In this document: one piece after another, positions 36,466 to 46,634 of the stretch
Numbering within the stretch: position 1 is the stretch's first letter
How the letters are laid out: the number at the start of each line of letters is the position of its first letter
Translations under genes and position numbers: made by a program
Notes under the pieces: model-generated
Told to the model about the DNA's origin: nothing
What the model saw: only the letters and a program-made list of their open reading frames with translations
The model's database searches: none
Source of the DNA: Phormidesmis priestleyi ULC007
GTDB taxonomy: Bacteria; Cyanobacteriota; Cyanobacteriia; Leptolyngbyales; Leptolyngbyaceae
DNA length: 54,474 nucleotides
Assembly (NCBI RefSeq): GCF_001895925.1
Contig: NZ_MPPI01000031.1
Location: 1-54,474 of the forward strand
Direction: 5' to 3'

Positions 36466-38526
36466 ATGAGTTCAATCACGTTCAAAAAGACGCAAACTGA
36501 TGCCGAAATTCAAGCGTTAGTTTCGTTCTTAACCCAATCGGTTGTCTTTAATGCAGATGGTCAGTATTTCACTGTTCCGGGTTCATTACCCTTAAGTTAC
36601 TATGCCACCCCTGGCTATTGGGGAGATTATATCTGCAACACTTGGGCTAGTAAAAACGGTCAAGATTGTACGGTCGTTGTTCAAGATTTTGGCGGGGGCG
36701 ATCAGCCCTATTACCGCAATGGTGAAGGAAGCCCAGGCGCACAGTTACAGATTGAGCGAGTCAATGCCACATTAGGGACTGATATCTATGATGCGGCTTG
36801 CTGGCAAATTGCTTTAGCTTTAGCGTCCGATCGAGGTTTGCAGGGCTTTCAAGCAGCTACACTATTTGCTCTAGCCGCCAACACGACTCAGCGTCTCGGT
36901 GCTGATGTTACAGCAATCCGTGCGAATACAGCCAACTTTCAATACGGCTATCAAGATTCAATCTCAAACGCTAGCGAAGCATACGCTTTGCGATTAGTAG
37001 GCAAAGATTATTGGGCACAAGATCCCCTTTGGAAAACCCAATATCAGCAGTATATTACCTTCTATCCTGCTTGTATCAGGAAGTACAGAGGGTCTATCAC
37101 ATGGCCTGATTGGAAACCCATCACTGGCGAGAATGCATGGGCTTTTTTTCTAGGTGCCTTACCAGTCGATTATTTCCAATATCGATCGCAGGGCTATATC
37201 CCGTTTAAAGCTGACTCGATTCAAAACGCGCTCTATGTTTTGTACGCATTTGGAATAATGCAATCACCGATCGGTGCCTTTTATTACGCACCGGGTGGTT
37301 CTGAGGGGAATACAGGATCTATTCCTCAAGGAGCAATCTCAGTTGAAAATTGCGCCTCATCTTTGGCGGGACTGATGATCTTCAAGCAAGTGCTAGAAAA
37401 TACGCTCAGTCAAGACGGGTCGCTAGCTGAAAGCGATCAAGGAAAAATCAGGGCAGCTATCAATCTAATCTGCATCATGATTTGGGGGGGGAAAGCGCCC
37501 TGTGGTCATACAGATGGATTGCTAGCATTCTTTCAAACAAAAGCGTGGAACCGATCAAATGGTAATTTTTATCAGGGCGGGACCTACACTCAAAATACCT
37601 GGGCAGCCACAGCAGAGCCGCAAGCTGTTGATGTGAATACTTGGGGACTGACGGTTCTCGGGCCGCAAACCCTCGATCGCTGGTTTGGTGAATCAGCAGC
37701 CTTTAATGTTTGGCAAAACGTCAAACAGTGGAGCGGCTTCTCGCAAAATGGACAGTTTTGGGGGGTCGGCTACTCCAATCAAGATCACAACGCCATCATG
37801 TCGGCTGAGTGGACAGCAGGCGCAATTAATGCCGTGCGTTGCCTGATGGTGTACTACCAGAGCGATACGACCAAGCTCAACAGTTTGCAGTCCGATCATG
37901 ACACCATGATGACTCACATCCTGAATCTGCGGACTGATCATTATGTTGCGGCTAGTTTCCCTGACGGCTTAGACAGCAAGGCTTTCAATTATGTCAATCC
38001 ACCCCCTGGGCAATTAGCCTTCCTGTATGCCAGCAAACGTTATAACATTCCTTTCGGCTGGTATGCCAACCCCATTCCATCGACCACATCTACTAGTTGG
38101 ACAGTTTATTTGCACTACGACTACAACCCCTTTCAATTAGGAGGCTCTTATAACTCTCTCGATTGGACAGCACCCCCCTACGACCCCAACAACGATGATG
38201 GTCCTTGGAATGTCCACGTCATCAATTTGACCGTTCAAAACAATGTAGATGGAGCACAAATCATGCCCAGTTATCAAGCAAGTAGCGGCTCTACTTGGCA
38301 AAATCTTCTGACTCAACCGATTCCAATCGGTGGTTCTATCCCCATTCAATTACCCAGCGATGCCTATGCGTTTATGGTTGTTTATAACAAACCCAATGCA
38401 ATGCCGCCAAGCCAGTGGCTGAGAGCTTGCCAACTCAATCAAAGCCAACTTTCGCAGCTTAAAAATGGACAGGCGATCGCCGCCCTCTGGACTAATAGCG
38501 ACGGAAGTGGCGCTTGTCAGATTTAA
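36466..38526 (+). CDS. Large protein with possible (alpha/alpha) barrel
   Basis: The 686-residue product has no signal peptide or membrane segment. Residues from about 100 to 500 are rich in Trp, Tyr and Asn and in repeated helical blocks (WQIALALASDRGLQGFQAAT, NAWAFFLGALP, QNALYVLYAFG, NTWGLTVLGPQ, MSAEWTAGAIN), which suggests an (alpha/alpha)6-type barrel as in several glycoside hydrolases; no catalytic motif could be assigned. The C-terminal 150 residues look like a beta-sandwich. It is the first gene after the 11-bp repeat promoter and begins the plus-strand accessory run. Function unknown; a carbohydrate-related role is only a guess. Confidence 0.75.
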   Translation: MSSITFKKTQTDAEIQALVSFLTQSVVFNADGQYFTVPGSLPLSYYATPGYWGDYICNTWASKNGQDCTVVVQDFGGGDQPYYRNGEGSPGAQLQIERVNATLGTDIYDAACWQIALALASDRGLQGFQAATLFALAANTTQRLGADVTAIRANTANFQYGYQDSISNASEAYALRLVGKDYWAQDPLWKTQYQQYITFYPACIRKYRGSITWPDWKPITGENAWAFFLGALPVDYFQYRSQGYIPFKADSIQNALYVLYAFGIMQSPIGAFYYAPGGSEGNTGSIPQGAISVENCASSLAGLMIFKQVLENTLSQDGSLAESDQGKIRAAINLICIMIWGGKAPCGHTDGLLAFFQTKAWNRSNGNFYQGGTYTQNTWAATAEPQAVDVNTWGLTVLGPQTLDRWFGESAAFNVWQNVKQWSGFSQNGQFWGVGYSNQDHNAIMSAEWTAGAINAVRCLMVYYQSDTTKLNSLQSDHDTMMTHILNLRTDHYVAASFPDGLDSKAFNYVNPPPGQLAFLYASKRYNIPFGWYANPIPSTTSTSWTVYLHYDYNPFQLGGSYNSLDWTAPPYDPNNDDGPWNVHVINLTVQNNVDGAQIMPSYQASSGSTWQNLLTQPIPIGGSIPIQLPSDAYAFMVVYNKPNAMPPSQWLRACQLNQSQLSQLKNGQAIAALWTNSDGSGACQI

Positions 38527-38643
38527 CCCAGGAGAAAGAGGATGCCCCCGAATTCAAATTTTCGGATTTGTGCTTCACTCGATCGTTCCAAAGTTAATTG
38601 TTTGAATCGTCGTTAAACCTAGAAACACAAGGAGAAATAACCC

Positions 38644-39927
38644 ATGACTACTGCACCACACCAAATCCGACTCACACAGTCACCCACCTTAACAACTGCC
38701 GATCCCAATGAACCCAATCTGCTGCACGAGTTAACAGCAGCCCTGACTGGAGGAACTGCGGTCTATGATTTCTTTTCGGGTGATTCTCAAGCCCTGCAAA
38801 ATCTTTATGAAACCATTTCTACCACTGATGATACAGCTTGGCTTGATGGCCTTGATAAAAGCGGTAATCCAGTAAAATATGTCGCACAGGGCAACAATTA
38901 TCTCATGGTGTCTGCCTCTGTGACCGACACAGACCCGATACAGAATGGCACAGGGACTGATTATAAGCAGGTGGGTGCTGCGGTGGTCACGCTGACAACC
39001 GATGCCGGTACGGGCCAACTGGTCGTCCACGCGATTGAATATTCGGGTGACGGAGTGGGGGGTCTTTTGATAACACCCGTCATCAAAAACGTTCTTGTTT
39101 TCGCTGTGAAAACCATGAAGAATTTCGTGAAAAGTCTGGCAAGCAGAACTTTCAAGAGCGCTGAAGATGGGTACGAAGGTGACGATGAGGCAGAAGAAAC
39201 GGCTGAACAAGACGCAGAAGATGCGGCATCAGACGCAGGGGAGGAAGGAGCTGAACTTGCTGAAGGTATCGTTGCCGATTTCAGTGTCTCTCTCGGTGCA
39301 GGCGCTGCCTTTGGAGTCGGTGCAGTCCTAATCGTAGTCATGGGAATTCTCCAATTGATATCGAAGGAGATGACCAATTTCGTCAAGTTTTACAATGTGA
39401 CCGCCGAAGACATCCAGTTTGGCATGTGTATCGTACCGGAGGGTGGCTCAAAACAAGGTCCCGCAGACGTGGGTAAGACAGCGACCATCACGAAAGTGAG
39501 TCCAGCGAAGGCTCCTCCAGGAATCATGCCCTCCGATACGGCGATCTACTACTCGAATCTTAGTTTCATTAACACCAATCCTCTGGAGTCGCTGGGCTAC
39601 GTGCTGGAAGCTACGCCTAGTGGCGACTTCCCTGGATTCCGAGTCGCGGTCGCGGTTCCTTTACTGGAGGATAACTTGTTGTATCTCGGATTTACGACTG
39701 AAGACTGCAATACTCTGTGGCAAGAGCTTTCACCCGATCCCAATCAAGATCCTCCTTCTCCAGGAAAGGGAACCACAAATCTAACCATGACTGCGACATC
39801 CGGCAAATACACCTTACGCATTGCAACGAATCAAGTCAGTGGTAAATCTCCGTCTCCGCTTGACGCAACTGAAGGGTATAACTACCAGCATTTGATTGTC
39901 CTGACGGATGGCAGTATTTCGGTGTAA
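38644..39927 (+). CDS. Tripartite paralogue 1 (unknown, membrane-active plan)
   Basis: The 427-residue product is the first of three tandem paralogues. Shared layout: an N domain with VYDFFSGDSQALQNLY, a W-x-D/N-G-x-D strand region and YLMVSASV; a helical middle with an acidic Ala/Glu run (about 175-205); one hydrophobic segment (about 215-240, GAAFGVGAVLIVVMGILQLI); then a C domain ending LRIATNQVSGKSPSP...GYNYQHLIVL. There is no signal peptide. AAGGAG lies 10 bp before the ATG. The hydrophobic segment in an otherwise soluble protein, in three related copies, recalls multi-component alpha pore-forming toxins, but no homology was seen. Confidence 0.8.
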   Translation: MTTAPHQIRLTQSPTLTTADPNEPNLLHELTAALTGGTAVYDFFSGDSQALQNLYETISTTDDTAWLDGLDKSGNPVKYVAQGNNYLMVSASVTDTDPIQNGTGTDYKQVGAAVVTLTTDAGTGQLVVHAIEYSGDGVGGLLITPVIKNVLVFAVKTMKNFVKSLASRTFKSAEDGYEGDDEAEETAEQDAEDAASDAGEEGAELAEGIVADFSVSLGAGAAFGVGAVLIVVMGILQLISKEMTNFVKFYNVTAEDIQFGMCIVPEGGSKQGPADVGKTATITKVSPAKAPPGIMPSDTAIYYSNLSFINTNPLESLGYVLEATPSGDFPGFRVAVAVPLLEDNLLYLGFTTEDCNTLWQELSPDPNQDPPSPGKGTTNLTMTATSGKYTLRIATNQVSGKSPSPLDATEGYNYQHLIVLTDGSISV

Positions 39928-40132
39928 TGCCGAGTTTCGATCAATCGCCCTCAGGCTAGGGCAGGGTTACAAGGGGTTTGCCCGTACTGTAGGCATTCCC
40001 CTACGCCCCCTTACGCGATTGAGCAAGCTGCTGTAGCAAGCGTTTCAGGTCTTACGTATAGACGCTAGAACAGCTTGAGTGGCAGCTTGCGATCGGCTTC
40101 TACCCATGACCCCAACTTTATCCCAGAGAGTT

Positions 40133-41368
40133 ATGGCTAATCCTTTACCGCAGGTACAATTTCGAGCTTCCCATACGCTGAACGGCGCACCTGACCGTCC
40201 AACCTTAGTGCAGAATTTACACGCTGCCTTAAAGGGGGGAAATCCGACTTACGATTTCTTTTCAGGAGATATGGCTGCTCTGCACGACATCGCTCAACAG
40301 ATCGCGAACAACGGTGATAGTGCATGGCAACAAGCTTCCCAGCCGAGTAGTCTAGGGTACGACTTTCTCGATCCCAACGCCCCTGTTCACTATGTGAAAG
40401 GCAGCAAAGGCACCCTGGTAGTGCAGGTTCTAGCGGACAATAGCATCCTGGGGCAAGATACACCGGACTACAAACAAGCGGGCATTGCGACCACCTATCT
40501 CGTTACCGACCAAGGACCCATCAGTGTCATCGTCAACTGGGTGGAAAAGCTGGGTCCGGCGATCGCCAGTGTCGCGATCGCACCAGCTCTCCTGGCAATC
40601 TTGGGAGCGTTCAAGACTTTTCTGCAATCCTACCTGACCCGCGCTTATAGTGCTATTGCCGAAGGTGCGACCGACTCGGCAACGGTCAGTGAGGAAGCTG
40701 CAACTGAAGCCGCAGAAGATGCCGCAATTGATGGGGAAGTGGTCGCGGATGAAGTCGCCCTTTCACTCACCTTCAGCCCATTAGCGATCGTGGGAATTGC
40801 AGTCGCCGCGATCGCCGCCATCATCGCGATCATCTTGTTCTTCCTGGCGAAGACGATGATCTGCCTGGTCAAAATCTTCAACTACACCGATCAAACCTTA
40901 AATCTAGCGCTGTGCTATGAGTATGACTTGGTGGCGAAAGAAGTTCCCCAATCGGGGAGTATGCCCCCAATCGGAATTGCACCTGCGCCCCCTGGGGTGA
41001 AGCCGTTGGACTCGGTGATCTACCGCGCAGACTACCAGTTTCAGAATGATTCCAGTGTTAACGGTTTAGGAGTCGTTATTCACGGCGATGGATCAGGAGA
41101 TTTCCCTGGCATGACGGCTGTAATTGATATTCCGGCAGTTGGCAACAACTCCTTATATGTTGACCTCAAGAATACTGAAGACTGGGATCAACTGTATGAA
41201 AACATTGATCACGGTCAGTACGATCAACTCACCATGGGTGTATCGAACAGCGGATACCAATTATCGATCGCCACCAATCAGCTACGGGGCGAATCACCCT
41301 CTCCGATTACCGGTGAAACGGGTTACTTCTACGAATATCTCATTGTTATTGAAAAAGGAGCATCCTGA
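40133..41368 (+). CDS. Tripartite paralogue 2 (unknown, membrane-active plan)
   Basis: The second tandem paralogue, about 411 residues from ATG 40133 (MANPLPQVQF); an upstream ATG at 40106 or GTG at 40079 would lengthen the N-terminus. It shares PTYDFFSGDMAALHDI, PVHYVKGSKGTLVVQV, a middle rich in Ala and Glu (EEAATEAAEDAAIDGEVV) and the conserved C-terminal end LSIATNQLRGESPSP...GYFYEYLIVI. It has the strongest hydrophobic segment of the three (AIVGIAVAAIAAIIAIILFF) plus a second apolar helix before the acidic run (SVAIAPALLAILGAF). Its stop overlaps the start of paralogue 3 (TGATG), so the two are translationally coupled. Confidence 0.8.
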   Translation: MANPLPQVQFRASHTLNGAPDRPTLVQNLHAALKGGNPTYDFFSGDMAALHDIAQQIANNGDSAWQQASQPSSLGYDFLDPNAPVHYVKGSKGTLVVQVLADNSILGQDTPDYKQAGIATTYLVTDQGPISVIVNWVEKLGPAIASVAIAPALLAILGAFKTFLQSYLTRAYSAIAEGATDSATVSEEAATEAAEDAAIDGEVVADEVALSLTFSPLAIVGIAVAAIAAIIAIILFFLAKTMICLVKIFNYTDQTLNLALCYEYDLVAKEVPQSGSMPPIGIAPAPPGVKPLDSVIYRADYQFQNDSSVNGLGVVIHGDGSGDFPGMTAVIDIPAVGNNSLYVDLKNTEDWDQLYENIDHGQYDQLTMGVSNSGYQLSIATNQLRGESPSPITGETGYFYEYLIVIEKGAS

Positions 41369-42639
41369 TGTCTGACACAGAACACCAGTTTAATTTTGGC
41401 TTCGACGTGCATGATCAAGCGGTTAAGAATGACAACAACTCATTTAAGAACCTCTTAGACACAATCACAACTCAGGGAGGAGACAGTGTACATCAACTAT
41501 TTGCATCAGATCTGTCGGCGCTGCAAAATTTGTATGCCGCGATCGCAACGGGTGGCGAGAGCGTTTGGTTAAACGGAACTGATCCATCTAATCTGCCTGT
41601 CTTGTATGTGGAGATCGGCAATACTTATCTGATGGTTGGCGCATATTTCTCCGAAGATGGCATCAGTATTCTGCAAAAGGGCACCGCCGATCTCGAAACG
41701 TTTGAGGACGTTGGGGCTACCTATGTCACGCTGACAACGGGCACAGGCACTGACCAGGAAAGAACTATTCAAGTGATGGCTAATACGATCGAGTACGCAG
41801 GTGTAGGTATTGCAGAAATTGAGCTGGAACAAGCCAAAGAGAACGTGATCGAGACACTGGTGGGCAAGACTAAGGAGTTTGTTTCTCTGATGGTTGAGTC
41901 TCTGATCGAGGTAGGAGAGCTAGATGCGGTTGCCCTCGACGCAAAACTCGCTTCAGAAGCACAGAAAGCCGGTGAATCAGCAGGAACTGACGGCGAAGAG
42001 ATCGTGATCTCCGAAACGCTCACCATTTCAGCGAACATCGAGTTCGTTCTTGGAGTCGCTGGTGTGGTATTCACGTTAGGCACCTTCGCGTATGGGCTAA
42101 TCATGCTCCTATTGGAGAAACGGATGATGTCTTACGTGCGCTTTTTCAACGCGACCTCACAGGAGATCGATTTCAGCCTGTGTTTTATCGAAAAAAGCTG
42201 TACCTCCGCGATCGGTCCTCTGATTCCGAATGATGTTAAGACAATTCCGGGCATTTCACCCGCTTGGGTTCCCGCCTGGATGATTGGCTCGACTCCTATC
42301 CACTACATCGATCTAGCCTACTTCAACACCGATCTGACGGCAGATCTCGGCTTTGTCTTGAAAGCTGCCCCAAATGAAACATGCCCTGGCTTTAACGTGG
42401 TTGTCAACATTCCCAATACCGGGGAAAATAAGCTGTATGGCAGCTTTAATACTCAAGACGATTGTCCAAGTTATTGGGCATCTCATAAAGATTCACCAGC
42501 CACATTGACCTTCTGCGCCACGTCTGGCAACTTTACCCTGCGCGTTGCGACTAATCAGTTAAAGGGAGAATCGTCCTCACCCACCGATGGCACAATGGGC
42601 TACAACTACGAATACGCGATCGTGCTGGAGGAAAACTAG
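41368..42639 (+). CDS. Tripartite paralogue 3 (unknown, membrane-active plan)
   Basis: The third tandem paralogue, 423 residues, begins with ATG overlapping the previous stop and is preceded by AAAAAGGAG. It shares SVHQLFASDLSALQNLYAAI, VWLNGTDPSNLPVLYVEIGN and the C-terminal LRVATNQLKGESSSPTDG...GYNYEYAIVLE. Its middle is a longer acidic amphipathic helix and a single hydrophobic stretch (FVLGVAGVVFTLGTFAYGLIMLL). Three Cys in the C domain (SFNTQDDCPS, TFCATSG, CFIEKSC) are not shared by paralogue 1 or 2 in the same positions. Function unknown. Confidence 0.8.
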   Translation: MSDTEHQFNFGFDVHDQAVKNDNNSFKNLLDTITTQGGDSVHQLFASDLSALQNLYAAIATGGESVWLNGTDPSNLPVLYVEIGNTYLMVGAYFSEDGISILQKGTADLETFEDVGATYVTLTTGTGTDQERTIQVMANTIEYAGVGIAEIELEQAKENVIETLVGKTKEFVSLMVESLIEVGELDAVALDAKLASEAQKAGESAGTDGEEIVISETLTISANIEFVLGVAGVVFTLGTFAYGLIMLLLEKRMMSYVRFFNATSQEIDFSLCFIEKSCTSAIGPLIPNDVKTIPGISPAWVPAWMIGSTPIHYIDLAYFNTDLTADLGFVLKAAPNETCPGFNVVVNIPNTGENKLYGSFNTQDDCPSYWASHKDSPATLTFCATSGNFTLRVATNQLKGESSSPTDGTMGYNYEYAIVLEEN

Positions 42640-42650
42640 AGGTACTGTGA

Positions 42651-42698
42651 TTCTGGCGATCTTCTGGCGATTTCTTGGCGGTAACTCTCTATAACTAA
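42651..42698 (+). promoter_or_regulatory. Promoter-like site B: three 11-bp direct repeats plus -10
   Basis: TGGCG words begin at 42654, 42665 and 42676, an exact 11-bp period; the last is TTGGCG (42675-42680), followed after 9 bp by TATAAC (42690-42695) and then TTGCATC at 42707. It lies just after paralogue 3 and about 140 bp before the peptidase gene. Architecture is identical to sites A and C. Confidence 0.65.
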
Positions 42699-42836
42699 AT
42701 TTAAGGTTGCATCAGTTGAGTCAGGGTAACTTGCATCACTCACATTATTCCTAGCTTGTAGAAATATCTTTCACTGAGTAGCTCAGATTTTATTGAGTGA
42801 TATACGCTCAGTGGTTCTTTATTGCAGGTTTTTATC

Positions 42837-43631
42837 ATGTCATACACTCTCAAAGTCGATCGCGACACTTGGCTCAAACTGAGTACAGCTCAAAGTACAA
42901 CATTACCAGATGACCAAAAGCAAGCCGTTTCGACTGGGACAATATTACCCATCTCCAGTTATGAAATCATGGGCAACTACATCAAAGTTTCCCTCGGTGA
43001 TGACGCTCAAGGAAAACAACTCGCCTATCAGGGACATAACACCTGGTATGTGTTTAGACCCCATGTTGAAATCCTACAAGATGGGAAGCCTTTGAGCCTA
43101 GTCCCAACATCTGTTGACTTGCCCGTGCCTCACTATGATTACTACGACCAAAATGACAATCAGGAAGCACCGGGGGGATCGTGCAATGTTACGGCGATCG
43201 CGATGGATTTAGCGTATCTAGGCGTTCCTCAACAGCATACCCAAATGCGCTACCCCGATGAACTCGATGCGTATTGCGACGAGCATGGTTTAGACCGTCA
43301 TTCTCCACTCGATTTAGCCAAAGTGGTTGAAGCCTATGGCTGTAAAGATGACTTTAGTTACACCAGCAATTGGGATCTGATTAAAACCTGGATTGCAAGT
43401 GGATTGCCCGTAGTGGTGCATACCCAGTTAACTCAATCAGGACATGTTATTTTATTGCGCGGGTATGACGAAACGGGCGTTTGGGTAAACGATCCGAACG
43501 GGGTTTGGACTCCAAATGGCTATGACGAAAGCAAAGGTGGAGAAAATCTACACTATTCCTGGGATCTGATGTATCAGACGGTTTCCAGTGACAATCAGCT
43601 TTGGGCACATCACATCACAAAAGGCGTGTAG
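42837..43631 (+). CDS. C39-like cysteine peptidase (PF13529 type)
   Basis: From ATG 42837 (MSYTLKVDRD) the product is 264 residues; a TTG at 42822 is possible. The first 90 residues look like a beta-rich SH3-like domain. The rest matches Peptidase_C39_2: catalytic Cys in GGSCNVTAIAMDLAYLGV, His in TQSGHVILLRGYD and the polar residue in VNDPNGVW. No signal peptide is evident, so export would need another route. It may process or degrade peptides from this locus or from outside. It is transcribed alone behind promoter-like site B. Confidence 0.88.
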   Translation: MSYTLKVDRDTWLKLSTAQSTTLPDDQKQAVSTGTILPISSYEIMGNYIKVSLGDDAQGKQLAYQGHNTWYVFRPHVEILQDGKPLSLVPTSVDLPVPHYDYYDQNDNQEAPGGSCNVTAIAMDLAYLGVPQQHTQMRYPDELDAYCDEHGLDRHSPLDLAKVVEAYGCKDDFSYTSNWDLIKTWIASGLPVVVHTQLTQSGHVILLRGYDETGVWVNDPNGVWTPNGYDESKGGENLHYSWDLMYQTVSSDNQLWAHHITKGV

Positions 43632-43774
43632 CACTTTAAAGGTCGTATGGAAGAATTGTCAGTACTCAGGAAACAGAAGACTTCCAACGGGCGATCGCTG
43701 AGGAGTGAGATCTGGGCTGACAACTCTGCAACAGATTATGACGTTCTCTAAACCTACTATCTCATTCGCGATCT

Positions 43775-43821
43775 CTTGGCGATCGCCTTCTATAACCGAT
43801 TAAGTTGCATCGAATACTTCC
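43775..43821 (+). promoter_or_regulatory. Promoter-like site C: two 11-bp direct repeats plus -10
   Basis: TTCGCGATCTC (43775-43785) and TTGGCGATCGC (43786-43796) are in 11-bp phase; 9 bp after the second TTGGCG comes TATAAC (43801-43806), then TTGCATC (43815-43821) as in site B. The downstream gene starts at 43843, so the 5' leader is short. Confidence 0.6.
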
Positions 43822-43842
43822 AATCAGCAGGAGGGTTGACCT

Positions 43843-44076
43843 ATGGCAAAAAATATAGCCCCCTACCGGATCTACGTGATTCGCTGTTGGGAAGAGCAAA
43901 GTTTTCATGCAAACATGAACGTCTACCGTTTCACGCTGGATGTTCCTGCCACGGGTCAACGAATTGGTTTCACCAGTTCGGAGGAATTAATCAATGCCCT
44001 GGAATTAGCCCTCTCTCAAATTCAGACTCAGGCGATCGCAGATGCGACTGAGGATTCACCGGATCAAACCATTTAG
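43843..44076 (+). CDS. Small hypothetical protein
   Basis: A 77-residue protein (MAKNIAPYRIYVIRCWEEQS...) with a GGAGGG ribosome-binding site 8 bp upstream. A beta-rich N half (NVYRFTLDVPATGQRIGF) precedes a helix (SEELINALELALSQI), a pattern common to small regulatory or adaptor proteins. It lies 36 bp after the -10 of site C and 67 bp before the pentapeptide gene, so the two are probably one transcript. No family was recognised. Confidence 0.75.
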   Translation: MAKNIAPYRIYVIRCWEEQSFHANMNVYRFTLDVPATGQRIGFTSSEELINALELALSQIQTQAIADATEDSPDQTI

Positions 44077-44143
44077 GGTCTGGAAGCCAAGCACTTTTCC
44101 TGGTTCAGATATTGTCACGGACTTCTTACTGCGAGAAAACACC

Positions 44144-46529
44144 ATGAAAGCATTTCATATTGATTTAAGTCACGTTGAAGAGACCTGTGGGATTTTGGTT
44201 AAGTTTCGATCGCACAAGTTGGAGATGCAGGCGCATGATGCTACCACAATGGCGGCGGCGAGACAGCAAAATTCTGCCCTGGCTGCCTTACCCCTGGAAA
44301 CTTGCACTCGCTGCTTCACCCATTTTGTCCATGTCCCGGAAGACCTGTTTCCGTCGGATCGGATCAGTTGGATACGGATACTTCGCCCTCAGAAAGATCC
44401 GACAATCCCTGTTCCCGATTTGATTCAGATGAGCATCTATATTCCGGAGGGTTATCAGCTTCAGCACTTTCAGAAGGTGTTACTGAAACGGTCTAGTTAC
44501 TTTCCTGCAATACTGAAATACTATGGGCTGGACGAGCATACAGCGACGGCTTTGAGTTTAGACATGCTGATGGGATGGCGGTCAATCTCCTCCACAGCTT
44601 TATCCGGTTGGCTATGCACCCGTGGGGCAGACGGTTCCGGCTTATCTGCTCACGGCGGATACTTGCAGCACCTTTGCTCCTACCCAGTTTATCCCTCCCC
44701 TGACAACGATTACTCAGTCTAAAAATGGCAAGGGGATGGATTTTAGCTATGTAGACCTGAGTGGTCAGGATGTCTCAGGAGTGGATTTTACTGGAGCCAA
44801 TTTTACCGAGGCGAATCTGACGGGGACTATTTTTGAGGGTGCCATTCTGACCCAAGCCGTTTTCGTTGGAGCCAACCTGGATCAAACCAGCTTTGATGGG
44901 GCGACCTTAGATCAGGCAAACTTTTCGGGTTCCAATACGGTATTGACGACTGTTCAATGGGGACAACCTAAAAGTGCCCAGACTATCAATTTCAGTGGGT
45001 GTGATGGGCGGGGGACAAAACTGGTGGGAACATCGGGAAATTTGATCCCCTGCAATTCAGCCAATTTCACCAACAATGCCAATTTCAGCGGGGCAACGCT
45101 CAGTTACCTGATGCTGGATGCTGCTGACCTGACTGGGGCGATCGCAGCCAGAGCCAATTTTACCGGGTCATCCCTGCAACAAGTCAAGGCTCATGGGTCC
45201 AACTTTTGTGGTGCAATTCTGAATCAGGCCAATCTCAGCAATAGTCAATTTGGCGCAAAAGCCTTGCTGTTTGTCCTTACTACAAACCTGTCGAATTACA
45301 TTACCGAACTCAATCAAAGTGATGGTAAAGCCGTTCCCCAGGATATTATTAATGCCTTTAATCGCAATGGAATTGATGTCTTAAACAGTATTGTTACGGT
45401 GCTGGTTTCAGGGCAAAGCTGGCTCATCACTACCGGAACGATCGCCTACAATCTGCTGCTGAGTGCAGATAGCTCTCAACTCCTCGTCTACCGTTATGGT
45501 GGAGCAGTGGCGGCCAGCTTTGCCGGAGCTTCCTTAAACAGCAGTACCAGTTCAGGGGCTAATTTCTCTTCGGTGGATCTGTCCAATAGTCTGTGGCATA
45601 ATGCTATTGCCAATCATACGGATTTAGAATCCACAAACCTCGCAGGCAGTTTTTTCCTGGAAGCCGACTTTACCCAAGCGATCGTGGCGGGCACAATTTT
45701 CTCCAGTGCCGTGCTGATTCAAACCCGGTTCAGGGGCGTACAACTCACGAACCCTGGCTTCACCAACGCCCAACTTCAGGGAGCCGATTTTACCGATGCC
45801 ACCCTGATCAATGGCAATTTATATCAAGCCGCGATCTCCTTGCCGTTTGGTGTGCCCCTATTTGTGATGGATAGCAGCTATACCAGTGATTTGAACAACG
45901 GCGATCTCGCTGCCATCACCCCTTTTACCAGCCAGGGGTATCCTTTAGGCAAACAGGCGAGCCTAAGCCCGTTGTCCGGTTGGTTAATTGATAATTCCAT
46001 GGATACAACCCCGTCCATCAAAACCTTTTTCATTGATGTCAACCTGAATGTCTATGATTTCCTGAATCCTACTAAGCCTTTATTTTTCCTCTCTACCAAA
46101 TACAAGCCCTTCCTGAATAATCCCAATCCTAACGATCTCTTAATCAACTGGTTCAAATCAAACAATTGTTCCCTCAGTGCCCAGGCTGTGATTGCCCCCA
46201 TTACTGCCTGGAATATTAGCAATAGTCCTGATGCACCCGTGCCCCAACCCGTCATTTACGAAAGGATTGCGATCGTCTCCGAAGCAGATGGCTGTTTGCA
46301 TGTCTATGGAACAACTCTGTTGTGGTTGAAAAACTTCCCGACCTATCCATCTGATATTGCCTTCGGATCTACTCTAGCAATTCAAACTGCCATCAATTCA
46401 CAAACTATCTGCCCCAATGGACAACCTAACAGTGAATTCGACCCTGGGTTCTACACTTGGGAACAAATGATGACTTGCCCTCACCCCGTAACACCTTCCT
46501 ATCTGGATGCAGCCAATCATGACCCATGA
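44144..46529 (+). pseudogene. Pentapeptide-repeat protein split by a frameshift
   Basis: The N part starts at ATG 44144 (MKAFHIDLSHVEETC) and reads about 145 residues of a soluble domain. Near 44571-44620 coding continues in the +1 frame: the stretch GGQSPPQLYPVGYAPVGQTV is open directly after a TGA in that frame (44568-44570) and leads without a break into FSYVDLSGQDVSGVDFTGAN, a typical A(D/N)LxX right-handed beta-helix of pentapeptide repeats. Three pentapeptide blocks (about 30-120, 150-220 and 300-400 of the C part) alternate with a globular insert. The annotated-looking start at 44622 is only an in-frame GTG. Either a decayed gene or a sequence error; a programmed +1 shift is possible but no known site is present. 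Confidence 0.75.
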
Positions 46530-46634
46530 TCTCGCTGTCAGAAATACGGAGAATATGGTTCCGTGTTGTTCAATACCAGAGATTCTATTCATTGTTTTCA
46601 TTAATTTTCAAGAGGTTTATTCAGGATTACAGAG

